Shown here piece after piece: positions 43,548 to 56,300 of a stretch of 64,000 nt of DNA. Numbering within the stretch: position 1 is the stretch's first letter; every line of letters starts with the position of its first letter. The DNA lies in contig NZ_KQ947988.1 of NCBI RefSeq assembly GCF_001513975.1, positions 518,129-582,128 on the forward strand. Direction: 5' to 3'. This DNA is from Streptomyces curacoi (GTDB lineage Bacteria; Actinomycetota; Actinomycetes; Streptomycetales; Streptomycetaceae). The translations under genes were made by a program, and so were the position numbers. The notes beneath the pieces are model-generated. The model did no database searches. It saw nothing but the letters and a program-made list of their open reading frames with translations, and was not told the DNA's origin.

Positions 43548-44133
43548 GCACACGACAAAGGCGCAGTTGTCCGCCTCGGACGCGACCACGCCCGCCGCTG
43601 GCCGAAGGTCCCCCTGCACGGCTGGGCCAGCGGCATCCTGACGTTCCTGTTTCTGATGGTCGTCATCGGCATGCTCCCGATCGGCGACAGCATTGCGTTC
43701 CCGGTACCGCACGGCGCTCGACACCCACGAGGAGGCGAGCGGGCCGCTCCCCACCAGGCGCCGACAGTGCTAGCGCTGCCGGCGCTCAGCCCGTCGACTG
43801 CCGCCCCAGCCGCTGGCCGTGCCCAGGTCGCTCTGGGCGTGCCCCCGGTGATGGTCTTGGAGACCGACGTGGGGCAGCGCTTCTCCGTGCACATGGCTCG
43901 GGAGGCGGCAGCCGCCTGCAGCTGCTCGTGGAGGTCACCGCATCCGGGCCCGGGCGCCTCGCGCTGCGTCCCATCAGGGCGCGACGGTCTTCACCGCACA
44001 GCAGCTCTCCCCTTTCCGGCCTGCCCGCCACGGGCCACGGCGGCGCACGGCTGATCATTCCGGTTCCGGGCCGCTGCATCCTGCGGATCGACACGACCGG
44101 GGAGTGGAAACTGCGCGACGCGGGGCTTGACCA
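43548..44133 (+). pseudogene. frameshifted gene remnant, probable membrane-anchored protein
   Basis: One frame gives a basic segment, a hydrophobic helix (GILTFLFLMVVIGMLPIGDS) and a Pro/Ala linker. Coding bias then moves by one frame at about 43,915-43,930, continuing as LQLLVEVTASGPGRLALRP and ending near CILRIDTTGEWKLRDAG, a beta-rich domain. The two parts read as a single-pass exported protein broken by a frameshift. No stop in the second frame precedes the rpoC terminator, which also argues for decay. Limits are approximate. Confidence 0.35.
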
Positions 44134-44164
44134 GCGCCGCGCACACGACGCCAGGAACGCCGAA

Positions 44165-44192
44165 GGGCGGCCACCCCGAAAGGTGACCGCCC
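44165..44192 (-). terminator. rpoC terminator hairpin
   Basis: GGGCGGCCACC (44165-44175) pairs with GGTGACCGCCC (44182-44192) through one G-U pair, 36 bases downstream of the rpoC stop. It closes the rplJ-rplL-rpoB-rpoC unit. Confidence 0.75.
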
Positions 44193-44227
44193 CTCAACTC
44201 AAGCTGCTCGCTCGGGAGTTCTCCCGA

Positions 44228-48127
<3,900 letters not shown>

Positions 48128-48224
48128 TATGCGTCAATCCCTCTCAGGGTCGTGAGTCTGTGGTCTGAAACGGGGGCCTGGGGGTCGGCGGGGCCCTGTG
48201 GGTGAGGGCCCCGCCGGACTCCCG

Positions 48225-51200
48225 TCAGACCTCTTCGACGCTGCTCGGCTCGCGCCGGGACAGGTCGATGCCGAGCTCCTCCGCAGCGCGGAAGACGTCC
48301 TCGTCGGTGTCACGCATCTCGATGGACATACCGTCGCTGGACAGCACCTCCACGTTCAGGCAGAGCGACTGCATCTCCTTGATGAGCACCTTGAAGGACT
48401 CGGGGATGCCGGGCTCGGGGATGTTCTCGCCCTTGACGATGGCCTCGTAGACCTTCACGCGGCCGGTGACGTCGTCGGACTTGATGGTCAGCAGCTCCTG
48501 GAGGGCGTACGCGGCGCCGTAGGCCTCAAGGGCCCACACCTCCATCTCACCGAACCGCTGGCCACCGAACTGGGCCTTACCACCCAGCGGCTGCTGGGTG
48601 ATCATGCTGTACGGGCCGGTCGAGCGGGCGTGCAGCTTGTCGTCGACCAGGTGGTGCAGCTTCAGGATGTACATGTAGCCGACCGAGATCGGGTCCGGGA
48701 ACGGCTCACCCGAACGGCCGTCGAACAGCCGCGCCTTGCCGGACGGGAGGACCATGCGGTCACCGTCGCGGTTCGGAATGGTGTGCTCCAGCAGACCGGC
48801 GAGCTCGTCCTCGCGGGCGCCGTCGAAGACCGGGGTGGCCACGTTGGTACGGGGCTCGACCCGGTCGGCGCCGATCGCCTGGAGGCGCTGGGCCCACTCG
48901 CCAGCCAGGCCGGAGACGTCCCAGCCCTGGCTGGCGAGCCAGCCGAGGTGGATCTCCAGGACCTGTCCCGGGTTCATTCGGGACGGCACACCCAGCGGGT
49001 TGAGGATGATGTCGACCGGGGTGCCGTCCTCCAGGAACGGCATGTCCTCGATCGGCAGGATCTTGGAGATGACACCCTTGTTGCCGTGCCGGCCGGCGAG
49101 CTTGTCACCGTCGGTGATCTTGCGCTTCTGCGCCACGTACACGCGCACAAGCTGGTTCACACCGGGGGGAAGCTCGTCGCCCTCCTCGCGGTCGAAGACG
49201 CGCACGCCGATGACCTTGCCGGTCTCGCCGTGCGGCACCTTCAGCGAGGTGTCACGGACCTCACGGGCCTTCTCACCGAAGATCGCGCGCAGCAGGCGCT
49301 CCTCCGGCGTCAGCTCGGTCTCACCCTTCGGGGTCACCTTGCCGACGAGGATGTCGCCGGCGATGACCTCGGCACCGATGCGGATGATGCCGCGCTCGTC
49401 GAGGTCGGCGAGGACCTCCTCGGAGACGTTCGGGATGTCCCGGGTGATCTCCTCGGGGCCGAGCTTGGTGTCACGGGCGTCGACCTCGTGCTCCTCGATG
49501 TGGATCGAGGAGAGGACGTCGTCCTGCACGAGGCGCTGCGACAGGATGATCGCGTCCTCGTAGTTGTGACCCTCCCACGGCATGAACGCCACGAGCAGGT
49601 TCTTGCCCAGCGCCATCTCGCCGTTCTGGGTGGCCGGACCGTCGGCGAGGACCTGGCCCTCGACGATCCGGTCGCCCTCCTGGACGATGACCTTCTGGTT
49701 GACCGAGGTGCCCTGGTTGGAGCGGGCGAACTTGGCCAGGCGGTACGTGATGTACGTGCCGTCGTCGTTGGCGGTGGTGATGTAGTCCGCGGAGACCTCC
49801 TGGACCACACCGGCCTTCTCGGCCTTGACGACGTCGCCGGCATCGACGGCGGAGCGGTACTCCATGCCGGTGCCGACGAGCGGGGCTTCCGCCTTGATGA
49901 GCGGAACGGCCTGGCGCATCATGTTCGCGCCCATGAGGGCACGGTTGGCGTCGTCGTGCTCAAGGAACGGGATCATGGCGGTCGCGACCGACACCATCTG
50001 GCGCGGCGAGACGTCCATGTAGTCCACGTCCTCGGGGCCGACGTAGTCGACCTCGCCGCCACGGCGGCGGACGAGCACACGGGCCTCGGCGAAGCGCAGG
50101 TCGTCGTTGAGCGTGGCGTTGGCCTGCGCGATGACGAAGCGGTCCTCTTCGTCGGCGGTCAGGTAGTCCACCTCGTCGGTGACCTGGCCGTCGATGACCT
50201 TGCGGTACGGCGTCTCGACGAAACCGAACGCGTTGACCCGGCCGTACGAGGCGAGCGAACCGATCAGACCGATGTTCGGGCCTTCGGGCGTCTCAATGGG
50301 GCACATACGGCCGTAGTGGGACGGGTGCACGTCACGGACCTCGAAGCCGGCCCGCTCACGGGAGAGACCACCCGGGCCAAGAGCCGACAGACGGCGCTTG
50401 TGGGTGAGACCCGACAGCGGGTTGTTCTGGTCCATGAACTGCGACAGCTGGCTGGTGCCGAAGAACTCCTTGATGGAGGCGACGACCGGCCGGATGTTGA
50501 TCAGGGTCTGCGGCGTGATCGCCTCGACGTCCTGGGTCGTCATCCGCTCACGGACGACACGCTCCATACGCGCCAGACCCGTACGGACCTGGTTCTGGAT
50601 GAGCTCGCCGACGCTGCGCAGACGACGGTTGCCGAAGTGGTCGATGTCGTCGGTCTCGACGACGATCGACTGACCGCTGTCGCCGACCGTCTCGGTCTCG
50701 CCCGCGTGCAGCTTCACCAGGTACTTGATCGTCGAGATGATGTCCTCGACGGTCAGGATGCCCGCGTCGAGCGGAGCGTCCGCACCCAGCTTCTTGTTGA
50801 CCTTGTAGCGGCCGACCTTGGCGAGGTCGTAGCGCTTCGGGTTGAAGTAAAGGTTCTCAAGGAGCGTCTGCGCGGCCTCACGCGTGGGGGGCTCGCCCGG
50901 ACGCAGCTTGCGGTAGATGTCGAGCAGCGCGTCGTCCTGGCCCTGGGTGTGGTCCTTCTCCAGGGTGGCGCGCATCGACTCGTACTCGCCGAACTCCTCA
51001 AGGATCTGCTCGGTCGTCCAGCCGAGCGCCTTGAGCAGAACGGTCACGGACTGCTTGCGCTTGCGGTCGATGCGGACACCGACCATGTCGCGCTTGTCGA
51101 TCTCCATCTCCAGCCAGGCACCCCGGGACGGGATGATCTTGGCCGAGAAGATGTCCTTGTCGGACGTCTTGTCGATGGTGGAGTCGAAGTAGACACCCGG

Positions 51201-51710
51201 CGAACGGACCAGCTGCGACACCACGACACGCTCGGTGCCGTTGATGACGAAGGTGCCCTTGTTCGTCATGAGCGGGAAGTCGCCCATGAAGACCGTCTGG
51301 GACTTGATCTCGCCGGTCTCGTTGTTCGTGAACTCGGCCGTGACGAAGAGCGGAGCCGCGTACGTGAAGTCGCGCTCCTTGCACTCGTCGATGCTGTTCT
51401 TCGGCGGCTCGAAGCGGTGGTCGCGGAACGTCAGCGACATCGACCCGGAGAAGTCCTCGATCGGGGAGATCTCCTCGAAGATCTCCTCGAGGCCGGACTT
51501 GGTGGGGACGTCCTGACCGGACTCCAGAGCCGCCTCGACACGAGCCTTCCACGCGTCGTTGCCGAGCAGCCAGTCGAAGCTCTCGGTTTGCAGCGCAAGA
51601 AGGTTCGGAACCTCGAGGGGCTCCTTGATCTTTGCAAAGGAGATGCGCAGCGGGGCGGTGCTGGCGCCGTTGTTCGTATTCGCGGTCGAGGCAGTGCGCG
51701 AGGCGGCCAA
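48225..51710 (-). CDS. rpoB: RNA polymerase beta subunit
   Basis: RNA polymerase beta subunit, 1,161 residues from TTG 51708-51710 (reads as LAASRTASTANTNNG) with AAGGACC upstream. The frame is open for ten more codons to a GTG, but the TTG matches the usual Streptomyces start and length. The rifampicin region GTSQLSQFMDQNNPLSGLTH and KRRLSALGPGGLSRERAGFE is wild type, so no rifampicin-resistance change is seen. Confidence 0.98.
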   Translation of the reverse strand: MAASRTASTANTNNGASTAPLRISFAKIKEPLEVPNLLALQTESFDWLLGNDAWKARVEAALESGQDVPTKSGLEEIFEEISPIEDFSGSMSLTFRDHRFEPPKNSIDECKERDFTYAAPLFVTAEFTNNETGEIKSQTVFMGDFPLMTNKGTFVINGTERVVVSQLVRSPGVYFDSTIDKTSDKDIFSAKIIPSRGAWLEMEIDKRDMVGVRIDRKRKQSVTVLLKALGWTTEQILEEFGEYESMRATLEKDHTQGQDDALLDIYRKLRPGEPPTREAAQTLLENLYFNPKRYDLAKVGRYKVNKKLGADAPLDAGILTVEDIISTIKYLVKLHAGETETVGDSGQSIVVETDDIDHFGNRRLRSVGELIQNQVRTGLARMERVVRERMTTQDVEAITPQTLINIRPVVASIKEFFGTSQLSQFMDQNNPLSGLTHKRRLSALGPGGLSRERAGFEVRDVHPSHYGRMCPIETPEGPNIGLIGSLASYGRVNAFGFVETPYRKVIDGQVTDEVDYLTADEEDRFVIAQANATLNDDLRFAEARVLVRRRGGEVDYVGPEDVDYMDVSPRQMVSVATAMIPFLEHDDANRALMGANMMRQAVPLIKAEAPLVGTGMEYRSAVDAGDVVKAEKAGVVQEVSADYITTANDDGTYITYRLAKFARSNQGTSVNQKVIVQEGDRIVEGQVLADGPATQNGEMALGKNLLVAFMPWEGHNYEDAIILSQRLVQDDVLSSIHIEEHEVDARDTKLGPEEITRDIPNVSEEVLADLDERGIIRIGAEVIAGDILVGKVTPKGETELTPEERLLRAIFGEKAREVRDTSLKVPHGETGKVIGVRVFDREEGDELPPGVNQLVRVYVAQKRKITDGDKLAGRHGNKGVISKILPIEDMPFLEDGTPVDIILNPLGVPSRMNPGQVLEIHLGWLASQGWDVSGLAGEWAQRLQAIGADRVEPRTNVATPVFDGAREDELAGLLEHTIPNRDGDRMVLPSGKARLFDGRSGEPFPDPISVGYMYILKLHHLVDDKLHARSTGPYSMITQQPLGGKAQFGGQRFGEMEVWALEAYGAAYALQELLTIKSDDVTGRVKVYEAIVKGENIPEPGIPESFKVLIKEMQSLCLNVEVLSSDGMSIEMRDTDEDVFRAAEELGIDLSRREPSSVEEV

Positions 51711-51895
51711 GAGGGGGTCCTTCCGAGGGCTCGGACTCACTACGCGCGTACCGGCCCCTCACCGGGGCACAGAGACAGGTGTTTCCTTGTCCGACCAAAG
51801 AATGGCCAGCTCAGGGCGGTCCGGTCATCGGTGCTCAAGCGAGGGCATGCCCCTGGTGACGGGCAGGGGACAGCTAACAGGCAGCGCAAAGGGTC

Positions 51896-51924
51896 AGTGT
51901 AGCCACTTGGCACACTGATGTCCA
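51896..51924 (-). promoter_or_regulatory. candidate rpoBC promoter
   Basis: On the minus strand -35 TGGACA (51919-51924), a 17-base spacer and -10 TACACT (51896-51901) predict a start near 51,889, about 180 bases upstream of rpoB. Together with the upstream hairpin at 52184-52221 it implies that rpoBC can be transcribed apart from rplJL. The remaining sequence of the 579-base gap 51,711-52,289 holds no supported gene. Confidence 0.65.
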
Positions 51925-52183
51925 GTGCGGGTTTTTCGCGACCCTCGTTGTTCTCAACGCCCTCGGCATGCTTGCCCTCAATGCACGTTGATACTGCCCT
52001 CTTCGTCGCCGATCCATGCCTCGGATTCGGATCCTTGTGACGACGCGTCCTGAGAATTGCGCGCTGCGTGCGGTTCGTCAAGGCCCCCCGGCCCGACCCG
52101 GGGCCGCCCAGGGACACGACGAAGATCACCATACCCCCCACCGAACCGGGCGCAAGGCAACCGTGGCCGCGCCCCCAGGAACG

Positions 52184-52221
52184 CCGAAGAGCGACCACCC
52201 GAATGGATGATCGCTCTTCGG
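52184..52221 (-). terminator. terminator or attenuator after rplL
   Basis: CCGAAGAGCGA (52184-52194) and TCGCTCTTCGG (52211-52221) form a perfect 11-bp stem about 69 bases downstream of the rplL stop. Its position suggests partial termination that sets the ratio of ribosomal protein to RNA polymerase transcripts. Confidence 0.7.
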
Positions 52222-52289
52222 TGCGACTGCGTTACAGCCCTACGAGGCTGCTTTCAGCAAGCGCGAAGGTCGTACTCGACCAAAAGGTC

Positions 52290-52679
52290 TTACTTGACCT
52301 CGACGGACGCGCCGGCGCCCTCGAGGGCCTCCTTGGCCTTGTCCGCGGCCTCCTTGTTGACCTTCTCCAGAACCGGCTTCGGCGCACCGTCGACCAGGTC
52401 CTTGGCCTCCTTCAGGCCCAGGGAGGTCAGCTCACGCACGACCTTGATGACCTGGATCTTCTTGTCGCCGGCACCGGCGAGGATGACGTCGAACTCGTCC
52501 TTCTCCTCGGCGGCCTCGGCGGCGGCGCCACCAGCGGCACCACCGGCGACGACGACCGGCGCGGCAGCGGCGGCGGTGACGTCGAACTTCTCCTCGAAGG
52601 CCTTCACGAACTCGGAGAGCTCGATGAGGGTCATCTCCTCGAACTGCGCGAGCAGGTCTTCCTGGCTGAGCTTCGCCAT
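52290..52679 (-). CDS. rplL: 50S ribosomal protein L7/L12
   Basis: Stalk protein of 129 residues that recruits translation factors. The N-terminal dimerisation domain MAKLSQEDLLAQFEEMTLIE, an Ala-rich hinge, and the C-terminal EKDEFDVILAGAGDKKIQVI and LGLKEAKDLVDGAPKPV are clear. It lies 114 bases after rplJ. Confidence 0.98.
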   Translation of the reverse strand: MAKLSQEDLLAQFEEMTLIELSEFVKAFEEKFDVTAAAAAPVVVAGGAAGGAAAEAAEEKDEFDVILAGAGDKKIQVIKVVRELTSLGLKEAKDLVDGAPKPVLEKVNKEAADKAKEALEGAGASVEVK

Positions 52680-52793
52680 GATGGCGGTCCTTCCACTAAA
52701 TCGGCAGGTGCCGGATGTACTGGGTGTGGCGGGCGTACGTCGGCCCGCTGTGGCCTCCGCGGTCAGGCTGCGGGGGCCAGTGTGCGAGCCGAA

Positions 52794-53324
52794 TTACTCG
52801 GCACCGCCCTGCTCGGCCTGCTTGGCACGGAGCGCGTCCACGGTGCGGACGAGCTTCGACGGCAGCGCCTGGAAGACGGAGGCAGCCTGGGACTGCTTCG
52901 CCTTGAAGGCACCGGCCAGCTTGCTGAGCAGAACCTCGCGGGACTCGAGGTCCGCAAGCTTCTTGATCTCGTCGGCGGAGAGGGCCTTGCCCTCAAGGAC
53001 ACCGCCCTTGATGACGAGATTCGGGTTGTCCTTGGCGAAGTCACGGAGACCCTTCGCCGACTCCACCGGGTCACCGGTGACGAAGGCGACAGCCGTCGGA
53101 CCGTTGAAGAGGTCGTCCAGCGTCGTGATCCCGGCCTCGTTGGCCGCAATCTTGGTCAGCGTGTTCTTCACCACGGCGTACTGGGCGTTCTCACCGAGCG
53201 AACGACGCAGCGTCTTGAGCTGCGCCACGGTGAGACCGCGGTACTCGGTCAGCACGGCAGCGTTGGAGTTGCGGAACTGCTCCGTCAACTCGGCCACTGC
53301 GGCAGCCTTGTCGGGCCTCGCCAT
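52794..53324 (-). CDS. rplJ: 50S ribosomal protein L10
   Basis: Base of the ribosomal stalk; binds L7/L12 dimers through its C-terminal helix. It is 176 residues from ATG 53322-53324 (MARPDKAAAVAELTEQFRNS), with LTEYRGLTVAQLKTLRRSL. The long upstream open frame is not part of the protein. In bacteria the L10-L12 complex represses its own mRNA leader; the leader here has a matching architecture. Confidence 0.98.
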   Translation of the reverse strand: MARPDKAAAVAELTEQFRNSNAAVLTEYRGLTVAQLKTLRRSLGENAQYAVVKNTLTKIAANEAGITTLDDLFNGPTAVAFVTGDPVESAKGLRDFAKDNPNLVIKGGVLEGKALSADEIKKLADLESREVLLSKLAGAFKAKQSQAASVFQALPSKLVRTVDALRAKQAEQGGAE

Positions 53325-53379
53325 AGAGCCTCGGCCTCCTTCCGGGTGATTCTGACCGCGCGGACCCGAAGGAGGACTG

Positions 53380-53416
53380 GGGAAAACGAAACGCCCCGGC
53401 GCAGGCGCACGGGGCG
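53380..53416 (-). terminator. attenuator-like hairpin in the rplJ leader
   Basis: A 7-bp perfect stem CGCCCCG/CGGGGCG (53392-53398 and 53410-53416) with an inner GCGC/GCGC pairing is followed, in minus-strand sense, by the T-rich run GTTTCGTTTTCC. This is an intrinsic-terminator layout inside the leader, about 55-95 bases before the rplJ ATG, and fits transcription attenuation of rplJL by L10. Confidence 0.6.
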
Positions 53417-53567
53417 GACTCGACCGGTCGCACGCGCGGGGACGCACATGCTCCGGGAGCTCTTCCACTGTCACCTGCGCGGGTCGTCCGCAGTTCAGCG
53501 GATCCTTCGGCCACCGCACCCTCTTGCGAGCGCACGGCAACGACCAGCGGTCTTTGGCTTCTGTAGG

Positions 53568-53597
53568 AGAGTACGGGACGCAATCGCCGTCAAGCAA
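53568..53597 (-). promoter_or_regulatory. candidate rplJL promoter
   Basis: On the minus strand TTGCTT (53592-53597), an 18-base spacer and TACTCT (53568-53573) give a plausible housekeeping promoter, with a leader of about 235 bases to rplJ. It lies just past the stop of the lipoprotein gene. Confidence 0.55.
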
Positions 53598-53614
53598 ATC
53601 GACCCGTACGGGCC

Positions 53615-54451
53615 TCAGCTCTTGTTCTTCTTCAGCGGCTTCCGCAGGTCCGCGGTGTCCCCGGCGCGCGGGGCCCGGACGGTCACCGGCTCGCCGTAGC
53701 CGAGGAAGGTGAAGGTGAGGTCGAGCTCGCCATGGCGGCCGAAGCCCTGGGTGCGGAGCCGCTTGACGCGGTCGTCGCGGTCGACCCACACGTCCAGGGT
53801 GAGCTCGTCCACGCCCAGCTTCTCGTACTGGTCGAGGCTGCTGTCGCGTCCTGCCCGGGTCGCCTTGTCCCCGGCCTCCTTCAGGGAGGCCCGCAGCTCG
53901 TCGACCGTGGCCGTACCGGCGTAGTGCGTCGTGTCGGTGCCGTCGACCTTCTCGGCACCCGTTTGCCGCACGTCCTCGGCGGAGGCCAGGAAGGCGGCTT
54001 CCCGAGCCGGGTTCCGGCTGACCTGGTCGCGCAGACCGCCGACGTCCATGCGCAGGCCGCCGTGCGTGGTGAACTCGGCGGCCGGGCCGTAGCTGATCCA
54101 GTGCCTGCCGCCGAGCTCCTCGATCATGTCGTCGGTCACGCTTCCGTAGAGGACCCCGCCGACCAGGCGCAGCTCGGTCTCGCCCCGGTGCTCACCGCTC
54201 AGGTTGACCGTCTTGAGACGGGCCGCCGTCGGCTCGGTCCGGACGGACGCCTCGTCGGCGATCCGCCCGCGCTCCGGCATCCGGCCGGTCACCCGGTAGC
54301 GCAGGGACGTGACCTCCGCGCTCTTCTGCGCGGCCCGCGCGACGGCCTCGGCGGCCGGCGGGTCCGCGGACTGCTCCGCACCGCCTCCTGCCCCGCAGCC
54401 CGCGAGAAGGAGCGCGGCGGCAGGCACGGCCGCACGTACGGAAAGCCTCAT
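53615..54451 (-). CDS. lipoprotein, paralogue of the next gene
   Basis: Exported lipoprotein of 278 residues. The lipobox LLLAGC gives Cys19 as lipidation site. The mature part has alternating strands (TSLRYRVTGRMPERGRI, ELRLVGGVLYGSV, DELTLDVWVDRDDRVKRL), like the LolA/LppX-type fold that holds lipid in a hydrophobic cavity. It shares domain order and the THYAGT and DVWVD segments with 54,554-55,360. It sits between rplA and rplJ as in other Streptomyces. The function is unknown. Confidence 0.8.
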   Translation of the reverse strand: MRLSVRAAVPAAALLLAGCGAGGGAEQSADPPAAEAVARAAQKSAEVTSLRYRVTGRMPERGRIADEASVRTEPTAARLKTVNLSGEHRGETELRLVGGVLYGSVTDDMIEELGGRHWISYGPAAEFTTHGGLRMDVGGLRDQVSRNPAREAAFLASAEDVRQTGAEKVDGTDTTHYAGTATVDELRASLKEAGDKATRAGRDSSLDQYEKLGVDELTLDVWVDRDDRVKRLRTQGFGRHGELDLTFTFLGYGEPVTVRAPRAGDTADLRKPLKKNKS

Positions 54452-54553
54452 CGATTCCCCCCAAGGAACACATGGCTGGTGCGTGGTCGGCGCACAGCAA
54501 GGTCGGGAGCGTAACCCAGGGAGGCCTCAACGAGGGTCCGGTTTCCGGGCCCC

Positions 54554-55360
54554 TCAGGGGCGCTCGGAGCCCTTCAGCAGGTCCTTGAAGTCCGCGGTGT
54601 CGCTCGCCGGTGGCTTCTCGACCGCGCTCTTCACGCCGTAGTCGCTGTAGTACGCGGTCTGGGTCAGCTGTCCTGTGGCCGTCTGGCCCTTCTCGACCTT
54701 CTTGGCCAGCAGGTTCCGGTCGTCGACCCATATGTCGACGGTCTGGGGGCCGGCACCCTCCCGGCGCACCGTGCCGGAGTAGTGGGTGGTGCGCTCGCCT
54801 TTCACCGACTCCTCGCCGACCTTCCGTACATCCGTGGAGGACAGCAGCAGCTTCACCGACGCGTGCGGTGCGGTGCCGCGCATCTGGTTCGCGAGATCCG
54901 CTCCGGTGCTGCCGGCGAGCTGCTTCAGGTCGTCGTAGGCGTACTTGAGCCAGTGCTTGCCGTCGGTCTTCTTTGCGAACGCGTCGCCCATGCGGGCGTA
55001 GTAGGCGTCGGGGAGATAGCGGGCCTCCATCGACGTGGTGCCCAGCCGGCGCATCGTCTCGGCCGTCGTGCCGCCGGTGTAGGTGATCGTCAGCCTGGCC
55101 GTGAGGCCGTCGCGCCAGGCCAGGGTGCCGTCGGCCTTCATGGACAGCGTCGAGCCCATGGCGGTCGTGGAGCTGACTCGGGCGGACTCGGCCCGGTCGG
55201 TGGAGCGCTCGACGGTGCGCAGGGCCGCCGTCACGGCCGGGGCGGGCCTGGTGCGGTCGCCCTCGGTGGTGCGGTCGGCAGGGGTGCAGGCGGCCAGGGC
55301 CGTCAGCGCGGTCAGCAGCGCGATCCAGAACGCCGACCGGCGCGCCCTCGTGCTCGTCAT
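54554..55360 (-). CDS. lipoprotein, paralogue of the previous gene
   Basis: Exported lipoprotein of 268 residues with a Sec signal and lipobox LAAC (Cys25). The mature part has LolA/LppX-like strand patterns (TARLTITYTGGTTAETM, YLPDAYYARMGDAFA, TTHYSGTVRR, TVDIWVDDRNLLAKKVE). It probably arose with its neighbour by tandem duplication. It lies 131 bases from rplA, beyond the rplKA terminator, so it is likely transcribed separately. The function is unknown. Confidence 0.8.
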   Translation of the reverse strand: MTSTRARRSAFWIALLTALTALAACTPADRTTEGDRTRPAPAVTAALRTVERSTDRAESARVSSTTAMGSTLSMKADGTLAWRDGLTARLTITYTGGTTAETMRRLGTTSMEARYLPDAYYARMGDAFAKKTDGKHWLKYAYDDLKQLAGSTGADLANQMRGTAPHASVKLLLSSTDVRKVGEESVKGERTTHYSGTVRREGAGPQTVDIWVDDRNLLAKKVEKGQTATGQLTQTAYYSDYGVKSAVEKPPASDTADFKDLLKGSERP

Positions 55361-55431
55361 TCGTCCCCCCGGTGTGAATTCCGTGAATGCACGTTAACCC
55401 AGGGCACTGACAAACGGGACGAACAACGGGA

Positions 55432-55467
55432 ACGGGCCCCGCACCCGGTGAGGGGTGTGGGGCCCGT
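55432..55467 (-). terminator. rplKA terminator
   Basis: ACGGGCCCCGCACCC (55432-55446) pairs with GGGGTGTGGGGCCCGT (55452-55467) with one G-U pair, 25 bases downstream of rplA. Strong GC stem without a U tract. Confidence 0.75.
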
Positions 55468-55491
55468 CTTCGAGCCTGGTGAGCCGGTGGC

Positions 55492-56217
55492 TCAGACCGC
55501 GGCCGGGTCCTCCTCGACGAGGAGGTTGCGGGTGCGGTTCGGGTCGACCGGAATGCCGGGGCCCATCGTGGTGGTGATGGCGGCCTTCTTGATGTAGCGA
55601 CCCTTGGCGGCGGACGGCTTCAGACGGAGGATCTCCTCCAGCGCAGCGCCGTAGTTCTCCACCAGCTTGCTGTCGTCGAACGACACCTTGCCGATGATGA
55701 AGTGCAGGTTCGAGTGCTTGTCGACGCGGAACTCGATCTTGCCGCCCTTGATGTCGGTGACGGCCTTGGCGACGTCGGGGGTGACGGTGCCGGTCTTCGG
55801 GTTCGGCATCAGACCACGCGGGCCGAGGACGCGGCCGAGGCGGCCGACCTTGCCCATGAGGTCCGGGGTGGCGACGACGGCGTCGAAGTCCAGGCGGCCC
55901 TTCGAGACCTCGTCGATCAGCTCGTCGGCACCGACGATGTCGGCGCCCGCGGCACGCGCGGCCTCGGCACGGTCGCCGGTCGCGAAGACCAGGACCCGGG
56001 CGGTCTTACCGGTGCCGTGCGGAAGGTTCACGGTGCCACGGACCATCTGGTCGGCCTTACGCGGGTCGACACCCAGACGGAAGGCGACCTCGACGGTGCC
56101 GTCGAACTTGGTCGTGGACGTCTCCTTGGCGAGACGGACGGCCTCGAGCGGGGCGTAGAGCTTCTCCCGGTCGATCTTGGCGTCCGCAGCGCGGAGAGTC
56201 TTGCTGCGCTTGCTCAC
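55492..56217 (-). CDS. rplA: 50S ribosomal protein L1
   Basis: L1 stalk protein guiding deacylated tRNA release, 241 residues, starting MSKRSKTLRAADAKIDREKL. The family segments PRKADQMVRGTVNLPHGTGK and GPRGLMPNPKTGTVTPDV are present. It follows rplK by 83 bases. Confidence 0.98.
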   Translation of the reverse strand: MSKRSKTLRAADAKIDREKLYAPLEAVRLAKETSTTKFDGTVEVAFRLGVDPRKADQMVRGTVNLPHGTGKTARVLVFATGDRAEAARAAGADIVGADELIDEVSKGRLDFDAVVATPDLMGKVGRLGRVLGPRGLMPNPKTGTVTPDVAKAVTDIKGGKIEFRVDKHSNLHFIIGKVSFDDSKLVENYGAALEEILRLKPSAAKGRYIKKAAITTTMGPGIPVDPNRTRNLLVEEDPAAV

Positions 56218-56300
56218 TACTGCTCCTGTGGGTTCTTAGGAGTCGTGGTCCGGGCCGAGCAGGCCCTCCCACGTGTCTGCTTGTTGTACGGGGGTTGAGG

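Noticed and set aside
43513..43610. A start at TTG 43540 giving a short ORF (LTRHTTKAQLSASDATTPAA)
   Set aside because: It ends after about 33 codons and lies in another frame from the GC3-biased segment with the membrane helix. Kept only as part of the remnant region.
48198..51902. A 1,234-codon plus-strand open frame opposite rpoB
   Set aside because: Same reason: it mirrors rpoB codons, and rpoB is a full-length, recognisable protein on the other strand.
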